Assembly: GCF_000347635.1 (NCBI RefSeq)
Contig: NC_020514.1
Coordinates: 1,054,001-1,118,000, forward strand
Direction of reading: 5' to 3'
Source of the DNA: Paraglaciecola psychrophila 170
GTDB taxonomy: Bacteria > Pseudomonadota > Gammaproteobacteria > Enterobacterales > Alteromonadaceae
Length of the DNA stretch: 64,000 nt
Of this stretch, positions 54,846 through 64,000 are shown in pieces. The notes under the pieces were generated by a model. The model was given only the letters and a program-made list of their open reading frames with translations, did no database searches and was not told the origin of the DNA. The translations under genes were made by a program, and so were the position numbers. Numbering within the stretch: position 1 is the stretch's first letter; the number at the start of each line of letters is the position of its first letter.

Positions 54846-54939
54846 CGCTGTTTTTTAAATAAAGGAAAGGGCGGAGAATTACAACGTCCTTTAGACTTCA
54901 TTTTTTTCTTAAACCCTTCTGAACATTTAGAGCCTTAAA

Positions 54940-55566
54940 ATGACTAAAAAGACCGAAAAAAAATCTGCAAAGAAAGTAACAGTAGAAAAAAACAAAAGTG
55001 CAGCTACTTTAAAAGAAGTTAATAATACACTTACGTCGACCAAAAAAGATCTAGAAACTCAAGTAGAAGACTTAAGTGCCCAATTAAAAAAACTGCGCAA
55101 AAAATCAGGTAAAAAAGCATCAAAAATGCTTAAAAAATTAGATGCAAGCTATCACCGAAGATTAGTTCATTTGCAAACTGAATTCGAACAAGGACTTGCG
55201 ACGTTATCAACAGTGCAGGATAAGGTGCTTGAAAGTTTACCCAATATTTTCTCTGTCAAAAGCAGTCCAACTAAAACTGGTGCAGTCAAATCCACTACAC
55301 CTGTCGCTCTTAAAACTAAAACGCCAATATCAAAACCACGACCTAAACCGCCTGTTAAGACTTCGACCATTGCATCAATCAAAGGCATTGGACCTGTCAT
55401 GCAAAAAAAGCTAGCTGAACAGGGTATTACGACCCTTGCAGATATTGGAAATACTCCGAAAAGTAAAATTGATACATTAAAACAGTTTGAAAAGGAACGA
55501 GGATTTAATACCTGGAAAGAACAGGCAAAGACATTGTTAGCCAATAATGAAGCTAAAAATAGTTAA
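54940..55566 (+). CDS. lysine-rich protein with helix-hairpin-helix domain
   Basis: This 208-residue protein has a basic, low-complexity N-terminal tail (KKTEKKSAKKVTVEKNK), then a coiled coil to about residue 100, a proline/lysine linker (KPRPKPPVKTS), and a C-terminal helix-hairpin-helix domain, IKGIGPVMQKKLAEQGITTL, as found in DNA-binding proteins. It lacks any catalytic motif. It looks like a nucleoid-associated or DNA-scaffold protein. It follows the 40-residue Lys-rich gene by 94 bp. Confidence 0.75.
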   Translation: MTKKTEKKSAKKVTVEKNKSAATLKEVNNTLTSTKKDLETQVEDLSAQLKKLRKKSGKKASKMLKKLDASYHRRLVHLQTEFEQGLATLSTVQDKVLESLPNIFSVKSSPTKTGAVKSTTPVALKTKTPISKPRPKPPVKTSTIASIKGIGPVMQKKLAEQGITTLADIGNTPKSKIDTLKQFEKERGFNTWKEQAKTLLANNEAKNS

Positions 55567-55718
55567 TTGTGAGCAGACTCTCTGTTCCTTTGAATAATAG
55601 TTTTTGTTTTTGCCATGATTAAGCTGAATGTTTATTAGGAACAGAGGGCAATGTTGACCTTTATATGTCGCCAATTTATAAAAGCAGAATATATCCTAGA
55701 TGTTAGGGAAGCGGTCGG

Positions 55719-56333
55719 TTGAGATACAAAGGAAAATTAATTAAATGGAATGTTGATAAGGCCTTTGGATTTATCCAGCCAAATGCTGGTGGTGCTGATA
55801 TTTTTATTCATAAATCGGCATTATTTAATCGAAAACGTACTCCACAGATTAACGACATCATTACCTTCTCAATGAATAAAGGTAAAGATGGCAGATGTTG
55901 CGCAAGCGATGCGACTTTTTCAGGTGAAAAGCTAAAAAACTTTCAGTCAAAAAAGAACACTTCGCTCTCAGCGTTCTCATCATATCTATCATTGTTGTTT
56001 TTAGCAGCGATAACGGCGGCTTATTATGCCGGTCAATTCCCTCAAAAATTGTTACTGAGTTATTTTTGTCTGAGTATGATTACTTTCCTAGCGTATGCTT
56101 TTGATAAATCAAATGCTCGACACGGTGCATGGCGAGTTAAAGAAAGCAAATTGCACTTTTTTGCACTTATTGGAGGTTGGCCTGGTGCTGCTATAGCACA
56201 ACCATTATTAAGGCATAAATCCCAGAAACGAGAGTTTCTGATGGTGTTTTGGTTTACTGTTATAATTAATATTAGTTTATTAATTTTTTTATATTTGTCG
56301 GCAAGTAGAAAATACTTGGATATCTTGTATTAA
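55719..56333 (+). CDS. cold-shock domain plus DUF1294 membrane protein
   Basis: This 204-residue protein fuses a cold-shock-type nucleic-acid-binding domain (residues 1-65, KGKLIKWNVDKAFGFIQP and DIFIHKSAL, the RNP1/RNP2 regions) to a DUF1294 membrane domain with about four helices and the motif DKSNARHGAWRVKE, GGWPGAAIAQPLLRHKSQK. The same architecture is common in gammaproteobacteria. Its role is unknown, and it may link RNA binding to the membrane. It begins with a TTG. It is the last of the run of small, basic genes. Confidence 0.85.
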   Translation: MRYKGKLIKWNVDKAFGFIQPNAGGADIFIHKSALFNRKRTPQINDIITFSMNKGKDGRCCASDATFSGEKLKNFQSKKNTSLSAFSSYLSLLFLAAITAAYYAGQFPQKLLLSYFCLSMITFLAYAFDKSNARHGAWRVKESKLHFFALIGGWPGAAIAQPLLRHKSQKREFLMVFWFTVIINISLLIFLYLSASRKYLDILY

Positions 56334-56489
56334 GCTGATTGCGCGAAGTTGTCTTTGATGCCATCGCTACTATCTGAGCTGTTTCTTATTCCTCATCATT
56401 ATTCGCAAAGTTGACGTTACGAACTGGAAAGATTAACGTCTATACTCTACTCAAACTCAAGAATTAAACTTTATGTTAAAGGTATTAGC

Positions 56490-56891
56490 TTGACTGCCTC
56501 AATCCCAACTAAGTTTTTCGATATGTTGCCACTGCCGATTTTAGTTATAGAAAGTAGTGAAGAGACTCTTAATCATTCCACGGTTTATATAAATCCAAGC
56601 TTTATTAACATTATTGGTTGGAGTCTAGATGAAATACCGGATAAAGAGCATTGGTGGAAAACGGCATATCCAGATCCACAATATCAAAAAGTGGTTGAAA
56701 GGCTCTGGGAAGTTAGTGTGGAGTCTAAAGATTCGAACAACGATAACTTTGTTCTTCTAACCGTTAATATTATGACAAAGCATCATGGCGTTAAACGTTT
56801 TAAAGTGTATACAGAATTGGAAAGTGCCTTATCGAACGGATATTATGTGGTTGCATTTGAAGAAGTCGGTGATTCTAATTATCTTATTTAA
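56490..56891 (+). CDS. single PAS-domain protein
   Basis: This 133-residue protein consists of one PAS domain, with VYINPSFINIIGWSLDEIP and HWWKTAYPDPQYQ giving the conserved helix and loop. There is no output domain. It could bind a small ligand or form dimers with a separate sensor protein. The start is TTG at 56490; a later ATG at 56523 would cut off the first strand. Confidence 0.7.
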   Translation: MTASIPTKFFDMLPLPILVIESSEETLNHSTVYINPSFINIIGWSLDEIPDKEHWWKTAYPDPQYQKVVERLWEVSVESKDSNNDNFVLLTVNIMTKHHGVKRFKVYTELESALSNGYYVVAFEEVGDSNYLI

Positions 56892-57447
56892 ATGTCATTT
56901 TTTTAAACTTCAACTCAGATTAAATTACTAACATTTGTTACTGTTCGAACGCGGACAATGACTATGTAAAGTAAAAGAAATTAGAAGTTATAACACTTCG
57001 AGACGTAATCTTTTCTTGTCTTGTTCAATGCTAATCGAATCCTTAATACTGACGTTAACGCTTTTTACCTCAATCAAGAATATTCAATCCAATCATTAAT
57101 TTAACTTTATTTGGTTGAGCTTTCAGTTGTTCCTTCACAGTCAACTCTGACCAAAGCGTTAGCTTGCCATTTGTTGTATAGCTTCTTAATTTTTGTTCAC
57201 TTTCTTATATTTGATTAGATTTCGACACTGCGGCATAACTGAAGTGAAGTAATCCCCCGCATTATTATCACTGTGTAAATATTATTCATTTATCTTGAGC
57301 AGGTATTGTGTTTTTTTTATCAAGAATGCTATTTTGTTTAGATTATATTTCTTTTTTTTGATTCCATTTATGCCAAATCATCTAATGAATTTAACGTTCA
57401 TTTCCATTACAATTCTCGCCCTAATTTTTAGGTGACGAACGGCGGAT
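56892..57447. other. intergenic, nothing recognised
   Basis: A 556-bp AT-rich gap upstream of yegD. No credible frame or clear promoter. Confidence 0.4.
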
Positions 57448-58956
57448 ATGGCAGCAATAGGTATAGATTATGGGACTTCGAATTCTGAGGTGGTGTATTT
57501 TGATGGTAAGCAACATCATTTTGTAAAACTCGATCCTAGTCTAGAAGCAGCAAATAAAATTCGATCTTCGGTCTTTATTTATTATAAAGACGAATTGCCG
57601 ACACCTCCTATTCCCATGATTGAAGCGAAAATCGCGCAAATAAAGCGCGCTATTTCTGACAAAATTGATAAATCCAAAGAAGGTTATTACGATGCTTCAG
57701 AACCAAAAGAGCAGCGCATACACAGTGATAGAATAGATGAGTTGCGGGCGGAATTTCACGATGTTCCTGCTTTGCAAGAGCGCGCTATTGAGCTTTTATT
57801 GGAAAATATGACGGTGCAAGACTTACCTCTGAAACAGTTAGTTGAAACGGGTGAGTTTGCTTTTGGTGAAGAAGGGTTTAGACGTTATTTGAAAACACCT
57901 GAAAAAGGCCGGTTGATATACTCGCCTAAAAATTTTTTAGGCGCTAATTTAGTAGCAGGTCAACATCAGGCATTTGTTGGTTTGATCGCTAAACAGTTAG
58001 AGTTTTTCCGATTAAGTGCTGAGCAGCAATTAGGCCAGTCTGTGGACACTGCCGTGATTGGTCGCCCAGTGCGTTTTCATGGCACACGAGGGCAAGACGG
58101 TAACAACCAAGCCATAGATATTATGACCCAAGCGGCAAATATGGCAGGTTTTACTAAGGTCGACTTTCTTGAAGAGCCTATAGCTGCTGCTTACAAGATT
58201 GAACGTACCCTTGATAAACACACCAATGTACTTGTGGTGGATATTGGCGGCGGTACTACGGATATTTGCTGCATTAAGTTGTCACCAGAAAAACTAGCCA
58301 ATGTTGATCGTCAACAAGATGTCATGTCGGTAACCGGCACTCGTTTGGGCGGCATGGAATGCGATAAAAACCTGATAATAAAATCTATTGCACCAACGAT
58401 GGGGCAAGGTTTATTAATGTATAACGGCTTGCCGGTGCCACCTGCTTATTTTTCTGATATGTGTGCGGTCGACGACATTCCAAAGCTGAACCGTTTTTTC
58501 TCAGAAGAGTACTGGTTGGACATTGCGAATACCAAGTCTTTGGTGAAAGAGCCTAAGTTATTAGAGCGGTTGTTGGAAGTACAAGAAGAAAAACTCTCAG
58601 CAAGGCTAGTGAATTCATCGCGATTAGCCAAAGAACTGCTTTCCTCAAAGGATGAAATCATCCTACCATTACATTATATCGAAGAAAATTACGATGTTAA
58701 GCTGAACGTTGAGGAGCTTAAGCGTTCAATGCAATCTTGGCTAACTAGGGTGAAGGGGTTAGTGACCGAATGTTTAGAAAATAGCTCTGAACCACCAGAG
58801 ATGTTATTTATCACTGGCGGCATGAGTTTGTCGCCTATCGTTAAAAAAGAGCTGTTGGACATGTTACCCGGTTTACCTCTTATGGAAGGTGACGCATTTA
58901 ACTCTGTATGCGAAGGTTTGGGCATTCAAGCGGCAAAATTATCTAGTACCAATTAA
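57448..58956 (+). CDS. yegD: YegD-type Hsp70-like chaperone with N-terminal insertion
   Basis: This Hsp70-fold ATPase without a substrate-binding domain, 502 residues, is of the YegD type. The phosphate motifs are IDYGTSNSEVVYFDG and VLVVDIGGGTTDICC, with FITGGMSLSPIVKKEL at the adenosine motif. VIGRPVRFHG and SPKNFLGANL are YegD-specific. It is about 50 residues longer than E. coli YegD (450). The addition is a charged helical insertion at about 53-105 (including EAKIAQIKRAISDKIDKSKE). It is a single gene; its clients and partners are unknown. Confidence 0.85.
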   Translation: MAAIGIDYGTSNSEVVYFDGKQHHFVKLDPSLEAANKIRSSVFIYYKDELPTPPIPMIEAKIAQIKRAISDKIDKSKEGYYDASEPKEQRIHSDRIDELRAEFHDVPALQERAIELLLENMTVQDLPLKQLVETGEFAFGEEGFRRYLKTPEKGRLIYSPKNFLGANLVAGQHQAFVGLIAKQLEFFRLSAEQQLGQSVDTAVIGRPVRFHGTRGQDGNNQAIDIMTQAANMAGFTKVDFLEEPIAAAYKIERTLDKHTNVLVVDIGGGTTDICCIKLSPEKLANVDRQQDVMSVTGTRLGGMECDKNLIIKSIAPTMGQGLLMYNGLPVPPAYFSDMCAVDDIPKLNRFFSEEYWLDIANTKSLVKEPKLLERLLEVQEEKLSARLVNSSRLAKELLSSKDEIILPLHYIEENYDVKLNVEELKRSMQSWLTRVKGLVTECLENSSEPPEMLFITGGMSLSPIVKKELLDMLPGLPLMEGDAFNSVCEGLGIQAAKLSSTN

Positions 58957-59270
58957 TCTTAACAATCAATGGCTAATCAACCCATTAACTTACTAGTGAC
59001 AAACTAGGTAAAAGGGGTGTTTCGCCGGATGTTAATTAATTGATTTTCAGGTTTTATTGATCTTCAGCTAAGCCATTCTTATTTCCTAAATTCGGTTGAA
59101 CTGTGTTGTTCCATCGAATACCCATTTACTAGCTAAAAATACAAAAATCATAACCAATAATTTGAGCTAACAAGCAGTCAATTAATAAACCCAAGTTTGA
59201 CCATTTATGTTGTTTCTTTTTTGCGCCAACACAATTAAAGTTGCTGTAATTTAATAAAGGGATATACACA
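58957..59270. other. intergenic, nothing recognised
   Basis: Gap between yegD and the aminotransferase pseudogene. No credible frame. Confidence 0.4.
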
Positions 59271-60433
59271 ATGAATACTTTGGATATGCAACCTTCTCGT
59301 CGATAATTTATACAACAATTGGGTTTTGGAGCAGCTTGGTTAGGACTGGTCGCAAATACGTCCTTGGTATTTGCTAACAACACACCTATTTTACGCTTTC
59401 GCCAAAATGCTGCGCCACTGCAGTTGCATTTTAATGAAAACTCTCTTGGTATGTCGCCTAATGCCTATCAGCAGCAAAGTCTGCCATTGAACATTATGGT
59501 AACCGTTACCCAAGTGCATCTGTTAATGAATTCAGAGAAAAGCTGGCAGTTCATCATCATGTTAAGTCTGAACAGTTAATCTTTGGCAACGGTTCAACCG
59601 AAGTATTACAAGCCATTGCTACTTTTGCTGCCAGGCAAAACGCTACTATGATTGAGCCTTCAACTACATTTGGTGCACTAAAAGAGTATTGCAAAGCAGA
59701 AAACCTGAATGTTATTCAAGTCCCTGTTGGCCAAAACTTCGAAATGAATATCGCTGCCATGAAAAAACAGGCAATGGCACAAACTGGCTCAGTGTTGATC
59801 AATATCTGTGACCCTAATAACCCCACTGGAAACATTGTTGATTTTACTACCATGTTTGATTGGATAAACAATGCGCCAGAGACTCATTTATTTTTGCTCG
59901 ACGAAGCCTATTTTGATTATGCTCAAGCCAACCCTCGGTATAAAAGTGGATTAGATTTAATTAACCAAGGCAAAGACAATGTAGTCATCAGCCGAACTTT
60001 TTCTAAAGTACATGGTATGGCTGGTATGCGGTTGGGTTATGGTATTGCTACTGTAAACACAGCTAATAAAATCAAGCCTTTTGCCGCAGGGTTTAACCTA
60101 AGCGCAGCGGGAATAGCTGCTGCATCTGCAGCACTTGATGACAAGTCATTCTATAAAAAAAGCATTGAATACAATCAGTTATCTAGAAAAATATTAGTCG
60201 CTACCCTGAATGAACTGGAATTAGAGTCTGTCCCCAGTGATACCAATTTTGTTTTACATATAATAGGTACTCCATTGGCTGATTACGCCAAACATATGTA
60301 GCAAAACGGTATACGTGTAGGCAGAAAAATGACCCTAGATGATCGCTGGAATCGTATATCCTTGGGTACGCCTGATGAAATGAAGATATTTACTCAAACC
60401 TTAAAGGCGTTCAGACAAAAAGGTTGGGTTTAG
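59271..60433 (+). pseudogene. Tat-exported PLP aminotransferase (histidinol-phosphate aminotransferase-like), disrupted
   Basis: The reconstruction gives an aminotransferase of the histidinol-phosphate family with a twin-arginine-like signal. The start MNTLDMQPSRR is followed by a TAA at 59304-59306 where the Tat motif should continue (FIQQLGFGAAWLGL). A frameshift and small gap occur near 59490. The body 59648-60301 is intact: ICDPNNPTGN, LLDEAYFDY and the lysine motif VISRTFSKVHGMAGMRLGYG are all present. A TAG at 60299-60301 interrupts before QNGIRVGRKM, and the C-terminus ends at 60433. It is probably a non-biosynthetic, secreted relative. Three separate lesions point to real decay. Confidence 0.85.
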
Positions 60434-60634
60434 TAGCACTCTTATTCCGGAATTAGGATACACCTTCTTTTCCACCTAAAATATATGCAGTCTATTGACA
60501 TCGCTTGATGGGTTCGTTGAGCATAAAAAGTTTTGGTGATTTATGGCTGTTGCAATTATCTTTATGTTGGATACCGACGGGAATTAACAATAAAATGCAA
60601 TTCTCGATTAGTGCTTTTTACTTTTTTAATGATA

Positions 60635-60661
60635 TTGACTAGTCAGTCATTTATGTATAAT
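60635..60661 (+). promoter_or_regulatory. promoter with overlapping TetR-type palindrome
   Basis: TTGACT (60635-60640) and TATAAT (60656-60661) form a -35/-10 pair with a 15-base spacer. A perfect palindrome TGACTAGTCA covers the -35 (60636-60645). The TetR-family gene begins at 60711, so autorepression is likely. Confidence 0.5.
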
Positions 60662-60710
60662 GTTTGTTCGTCCTTGTCAGTCTTTTCAAAACTGAGTTTT
60701 AGAGTAGCCG

Positions 60711-61292
60711 TTGGTTAATAACATCAATAATATAAAAAATAAAAACATTCTTGAGGCGGCAATCAAGTTGTTGTCCGTTCACGGAACATCGGTTCCTACA
60801 GCCAAAATTGCGCAACACGCAGCGGTTTCAAATGGCACATTATTTAATTATTACCCAACCAAACAAGCGTTGTTAGACGGTGTTTATCTGTCGATTAAAA
60901 AAGAGATTTCAACCCATGTGTTCAACCAGGTTGCTAAGGAAACCAAACATATCAAAGATTTGATTTTGTTGCTGTGGCAGCAATTTATCTCTTGGGCTAT
61001 GGCTAATCCGTTAAAACAACAAGTAGCCAGTTTACTCAGGTCTTCCTTAGCGATTTCTGATGAGGTTAGAGCATTAGTTGATGATATTTTTAGATTCATT
61101 AATATCAAACTGAAAGAAGCACAAAATAATCAAATTATTAGCGATATGCCGACTGAATTTCTGTGCGAAATTGCCGTTGCTCAAATGCAGGCAACGATAC
61201 AGCACGCCAGAGTCAATGATTTTAGTCAACAACAGCTGAGCCAGCTAGTTCAGCAAAGTTTTGAAGTATATTGGAACGGTATTAAAACCTAA
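60711..61292 (+). CDS. TetR/AcrR-family repressor
   Basis: This 193-residue TetR-family regulator has the N-terminal helix-turn-helix at residues 13-60 (ILEAAIKLLSVHGTSVPTAK, VSNGTLFNYYPTKQALLDGV) and a helical ligand domain. The start is TTG at 60711. It is upstream of, and on the same strand as, the iorA-iorB molybdoenzyme genes and may control them. The ligand is unknown. The nearby palindrome TGACTAGTCA is a likely operator. Confidence 0.85.
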   Translation: MVNNINNIKNKNILEAAIKLLSVHGTSVPTAKIAQHAAVSNGTLFNYYPTKQALLDGVYLSIKKEISTHVFNQVAKETKHIKDLILLLWQQFISWAMANPLKQQVASLLRSSLAISDEVRALVDDIFRFINIKLKEAQNNQIISDMPTEFLCEIAVAQMQATIQHARVNDFSQQQLSQLVQQSFEVYWNGIKT

Positions 61293-61432
61293 CAACCTCT
61301 TTATTGGGTAAACATATCTGCGTAGGTATTTATCCCAGCTAAGTTACCAGGCAATGTATGCGCTTGATACAGCACGAATGAGACAGTATGAAGATAGGTT
61401 GTTTTTAATAATATTTTAAACAAAGGTAAAAC

Positions 61433-61888
61433 ATGATTGAACTCAAAGTTAATGACCAGATTCAAATAGTTGATGTAGAAGCTGATACTCCGCTCTTATG
61501 GGTTATCCGCGAGCAGCTTAACCTTGTTGGCACTAAGTTTGGCTGTGGTATGGCGCAATGTGGAGCCTGTACTGTGCATCTAAATGGTCAACCTATCCGC
61601 TCGTGTGTTACGCCTGTATCCGCGGTAGCGGGGCAAGCCATTACCACTATCGAAGGTATCGCAGATGACAGCGGTAAGCTAAGCAAAGTACAACAAGCAT
61701 GGATTGATGAACAAGTACCTCAATGTGGTTATTGTCAGTCAGGCCAAATTATGTCTGCTGTTGCGTTGCTAGAAAGCAATCCTAACCCTTCTGATAGTGA
61801 TATTGACGCCGCTATGCGCGGTAATGTGTGCCGATGCGGTATGTATGGCCGCATCAAACAAGCAATTAAGAACGCTGCGTCGGTTTAA
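61433..61888 (+). CDS. iorA: isoquinoline 1-oxidoreductase-type [2Fe-2S] subunit (IorA-like)
   Basis: This small iron-sulfur subunit of a xanthine-oxidase-family hydroxylase, 151 residues, carries two [2Fe-2S] clusters. The plant-type cluster motif is in [20 protein letters not shown] with the fourth cysteine in RSC. The second cluster has [10 protein letters not shown] and [10 protein letters not shown]. It is followed 20 bp later by the molybdopterin subunit gene. Together they form the IorAB-type aldehyde or N-heterocycle hydroxylase. No separate FAD subunit gene is present, as is usual for this class. Electrons probably go to a membrane cytochrome. Confidence 0.9.
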   Translation: MIELKVNDQIQIVDVEADTPLLWVIREQLNLVGTKFGCGMAQCGACTVHLNGQPIRSCVTPVSAVAGQAITTIEGIADDSGKLSKVQQAWIDEQVPQCGYCQSGQIMSAVALLESNPNPSDSDIDAAMRGNVCRCGMYGRIKQAIKNAASV

Positions 61889-61908
61889 CAATTTCAAGGG
61901 GAAACAAT

Positions 61909-64000
61909 ATGAGTAAATTGACGCGAAGAGCTTTTTTGACTGCCGGCCTTATTGTTGGCGGTGGACTGATTGTGGGGGTGGCGATCCGTCCGGGTCATCG
62001 TACACCTAAGTTAGCGAAATTTATGCAACATGATGAGGAAGTACTGGTCAACGCGTGGGTTAAATTACTCCCAGACAACAGTGTCACAGTCATTGTATCC
62101 CACGCAGAAATGGGACAGGGAGCGCAATCAGCGCTCGCCATAATGTTAGCTGATGAAATGGACGTAGACTGGGACTCAGTCACAATAGAAGAAGCGCCAG
62201 CTCATGATGAATATGCTAACTTTCATATGGCCAGAGAGTTTTTGTTACCCGGGGAAATGCCCGGTATTGTTAATCAAACCCTTAACGGTGTGTTCCTGAC
62301 GATCTCTAAATCAATCGCGTTGCAAGTCACTGGTGGCAGTTTTTCTATAAGATCAACCGGTGAACGCGGTATGCGGGTGGCTGGTGCTGCAGCAAGAGAA
62401 TTGTTGGTGCAAGCGGCGGCGCAAGAATGGCAAGTTGCAGCAACTGAAATTAGAACCCAAAAAAGTGTTTTGTATCACGATGCAACTAATCGCAAAGCCC
62501 CTTATATAGAGTTTGCCAAAACAGCTGCAAAGCAACAAGGTCCTGAATTCCCAACCTTGAAAACTCCTGAGCAATTTACCCTTATGGGCAATGAAGAAAT
62601 TCAGCGTCTGGATATACCTGAAAAAGTGAATGGCACTGCTAAATTCGGAATTGATGTGGTGTTGCCAGGCATGAAATACGCAACGGTTAAAACGTCTCCT
62701 GTGTTTGGCAGCAAAGTTGAGTCAATCGATTCATCCGCGGCTGAAAAAATGAAAGGCGTGATCAAAGTGGTTAACCTTGTCGATGGCGTAGGTGTTATTG
62801 CGGATAGTTATTGGCAAGCCAAAAAAGCTATCGCAGCAGTCACCGTGACTTATTCTGCTAGTGAATGGGATAACACCAGTTCTGACACCATCATGGCGCA
62901 ATTTCGAACAGACATGGATAAAGCGGTCACCAACGGCGATGAAGAAACTGATTTCTCTGAGGGTAATGCCCGTAACGTTATCGAGTCAGCCGCAAACGTC
63001 ATCACCGCTGAATATAGCGTACCTTATTTAGCGCACATCACCATGGAGCCGATGAATAGCACTGCTTTGGTTAAAGATGGCAAAACTGAAGTGTGGGGTG
63101 GCACGCAAAACCCATTAGGTATCAGAGCTGCGATAGCAGAATATTTGGACACGGATGCTGAAAATGTGGTGGTCAACAATGTATACCTTGGTGGTGGATT
63201 TGGACGCAGAGCCATGACAGATTACCCTATTCAGGCGGTAAAGCTGGCGAATGCCTTGCCCGGGGTACCGGTCAAAATGATTTGGTCCCGCGAGGAAGAT
63301 GTGCAACATGACTTTTATCGTCCTGCTATTGTCAGCCGGTTTAAGGCTGCGTTAGGAGATTCCGGTTTGCCCACCGCATGGGAAAATCAATATGTTGATA
63401 AACATGAACCTAAAGAAGCGCCTTATATTCCTTATCAGGTGGATAATCAATTTGTACATTATATTGAAAGCCCAACTCATATACCTTTTGGTCCTTGGCG
63501 AAGTGTTGATCATTCTCAGCATGCGTTTTTCACCGAATCCTTCATTGATGAACTCGCTCATGCAGCAGGCCAAGATCCGTTTCAATATCGACGGACATTG
63601 TTACAATCAGAGCCACGTTATCTGAAAGTACTTGATGCAGTTGCAAATATGTCAGACTGGGACCGTCCTTTACCGCAAGGATGGGGAAGGGGAATCGCGA
63701 TTCATGGCTCATTTAATAGTATTGTTGCCGAAGTGGTCGAAGTCGACATGTCTAGCGGCTCACTGAGAGTTGATAAAGTTTTTTGTGTCGCCGATGCAGG
63801 TTTTGCTTATTGCCCTAATGCATTTAGAGCACAAATGGAAAGTGGTATTATTTTTGGTTTGTCCGCCGCCTTGCATGAAGAAATCATCATTAAAAATGGT
63901 GCTGTGATGCAAAGTAATCTGCACGATTACAAAATGGTGAGAATGGATACTGCGCCAGATATTTATGTTGAAATTATCAACAGTGGCGAAAGAACCGGTG
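61909..64000 (+). CDS. iorB: molybdopterin-binding aldehyde dehydrogenase subunit (IorB-like), partial
   Basis: This is the large subunit of an isoquinoline-1-oxidoreductase-type enzyme, at least 697 residues and running beyond the window. It begins with a Tat signal (MSKLTRRAFLTAGLIVGGG), so the folded, cofactor-loaded complex would be exported. The molybdopterin-binding region includes SHAEMGQGAQSALAIMLADE early and GGTQNPLGIRAAIAEYL, YLGGGFGRRAMTDY in the middle, typical of xanthine-oxidase-family large subunits. The ATG is preceded by AAGGGGAAACAAT. It follows iorA by 20 bp. The natural substrate of this class is often unknown. Confidence 0.9.
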   Translation, partial: MSKLTRRAFLTAGLIVGGGLIVGVAIRPGHRTPKLAKFMQHDEEVLVNAWVKLLPDNSVTVIVSHAEMGQGAQSALAIMLADEMDVDWDSVTIEEAPAHDEYANFHMAREFLLPGEMPGIVNQTLNGVFLTISKSIALQVTGGSFSIRSTGERGMRVAGAAARELLVQAAAQEWQVAATEIRTQKSVLYHDATNRKAPYIEFAKTAAKQQGPEFPTLKTPEQFTLMGNEEIQRLDIPEKVNGTAKFGIDVVLPGMKYATVKTSPVFGSKVESIDSSAAEKMKGVIKVVNLVDGVGVIADSYWQAKKAIAAVTVTYSASEWDNTSSDTIMAQFRTDMDKAVTNGDEETDFSEGNARNVIESAANVITAEYSVPYLAHITMEPMNSTALVKDGKTEVWGGTQNPLGIRAAIAEYLDTDAENVVVNNVYLGGGFGRRAMTDYPIQAVKLANALPGVPVKMIWSREEDVQHDFYRPAIVSRFKAALGDSGLPTAWENQYVDKHEPKEAPYIPYQVDNQFVHYIESPTHIPFGPWRSVDHSQHAFFTESFIDELAHAAGQDPFQYRRTLLQSEPRYLKVLDAVANMSDWDRPLPQGWGRGIAIHGSFNSIVAEVVEVDMSSGSLRVDKVFCVADAGFAYCPNAFRAQMESGIIFGLSAALHEEIIIKNGAVMQSNLHDYKMVRMDTAPDIYVEIINSGERTG

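Overview
The window looks like chromosome from a marine gammaproteobacterium of the Alteromonadales, most like Alteromonas, Glaciecola or Paraglaciecola. The evidence is the moderately AT-rich base use, DUF2956, DUF1840, DUF3859 and DNAJ-related family proteins, a YegD-type Hsp70, and a REC-DUF3369-EAL response regulator. I recognised no rRNA, tRNA or CRISPR. The first 1.7 kb is decayed DNA: an IS200/IS605 TnpA remnant and what looks like the first ~45 codons of a class 1 fructose-bisphosphatase.

From 1.9 to 20 kb lies a glycerol locus: glpD, then divergent glpR and glpK, an orphan and degenerate GlpS-like ATPase, a divergent sigma-54 activator, and a complete glycerol ABC transporter operon in the order glpS-glpT-glpP-glpQ-glpU-glpV, followed by a porin and a NIT-domain chemotaxis receptor. 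A good sigma-54 promoter and an array of TGAAC repeats lie between the activator and glpS. This suggests that glycerol passes the porin, binds GlpV, enters through GlpPQ-ST, is phosphorylated by GlpK and oxidised by GlpD. GlpR and the sigma-54 activator would give two layers of control. glpK and the chemoreceptor are each broken by one base in a homopolymer.

From 21 to 30.4 kb are a response regulator/histidine kinase pair next to a CstA-family transporter, an esterase lipoprotein, a YebE-like DUF533 protein and a zinc-ribbon protein. From 30.5 to 32.9 kb is decayed DNA: a TPR remnant and an amidohydrolase pseudogene. From 33 to 39.6 kb are a TPR protein, a DUF3859 protein, the divergent ohr/ohrR pair with two matching operators, and a likely aldehyde/electrophile detoxification operon (YqhD-like, CurA-like, GST). 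From 40 to 48.6 kb are mostly solitary housekeeping genes (DNAJ-related, ThrE, topB, AcuI-like reductase, FKBP, MFS). A duplicated hairpin repeat sits just before topB.

From 49.6 to 59 kb are a YdjM-like hydrolase, a decayed cation-exchanger-like gene, a Bcr/CflA transporter with a divergent frameshifted LysR gene, and five consecutive small, mostly lysine-rich proteins (DUF2956, a ribbon-helix-helix candidate, a 40-residue Lys-rich peptide, an HhH protein and a CSD-DUF1294 protein). A PAS protein and YegD follow. The window ends with a Tat-type aminotransferase pseudogene, a TetR regulator and an isoquinoline-1-oxidoreductase-type molybdoenzyme pair (iorA-iorB) whose large subunit runs off the edge. 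Decay is unusually common: real pseudogenes with several lesions occur next to otherwise intact genes with one homopolymer indel, and the second group could be sequencing error.
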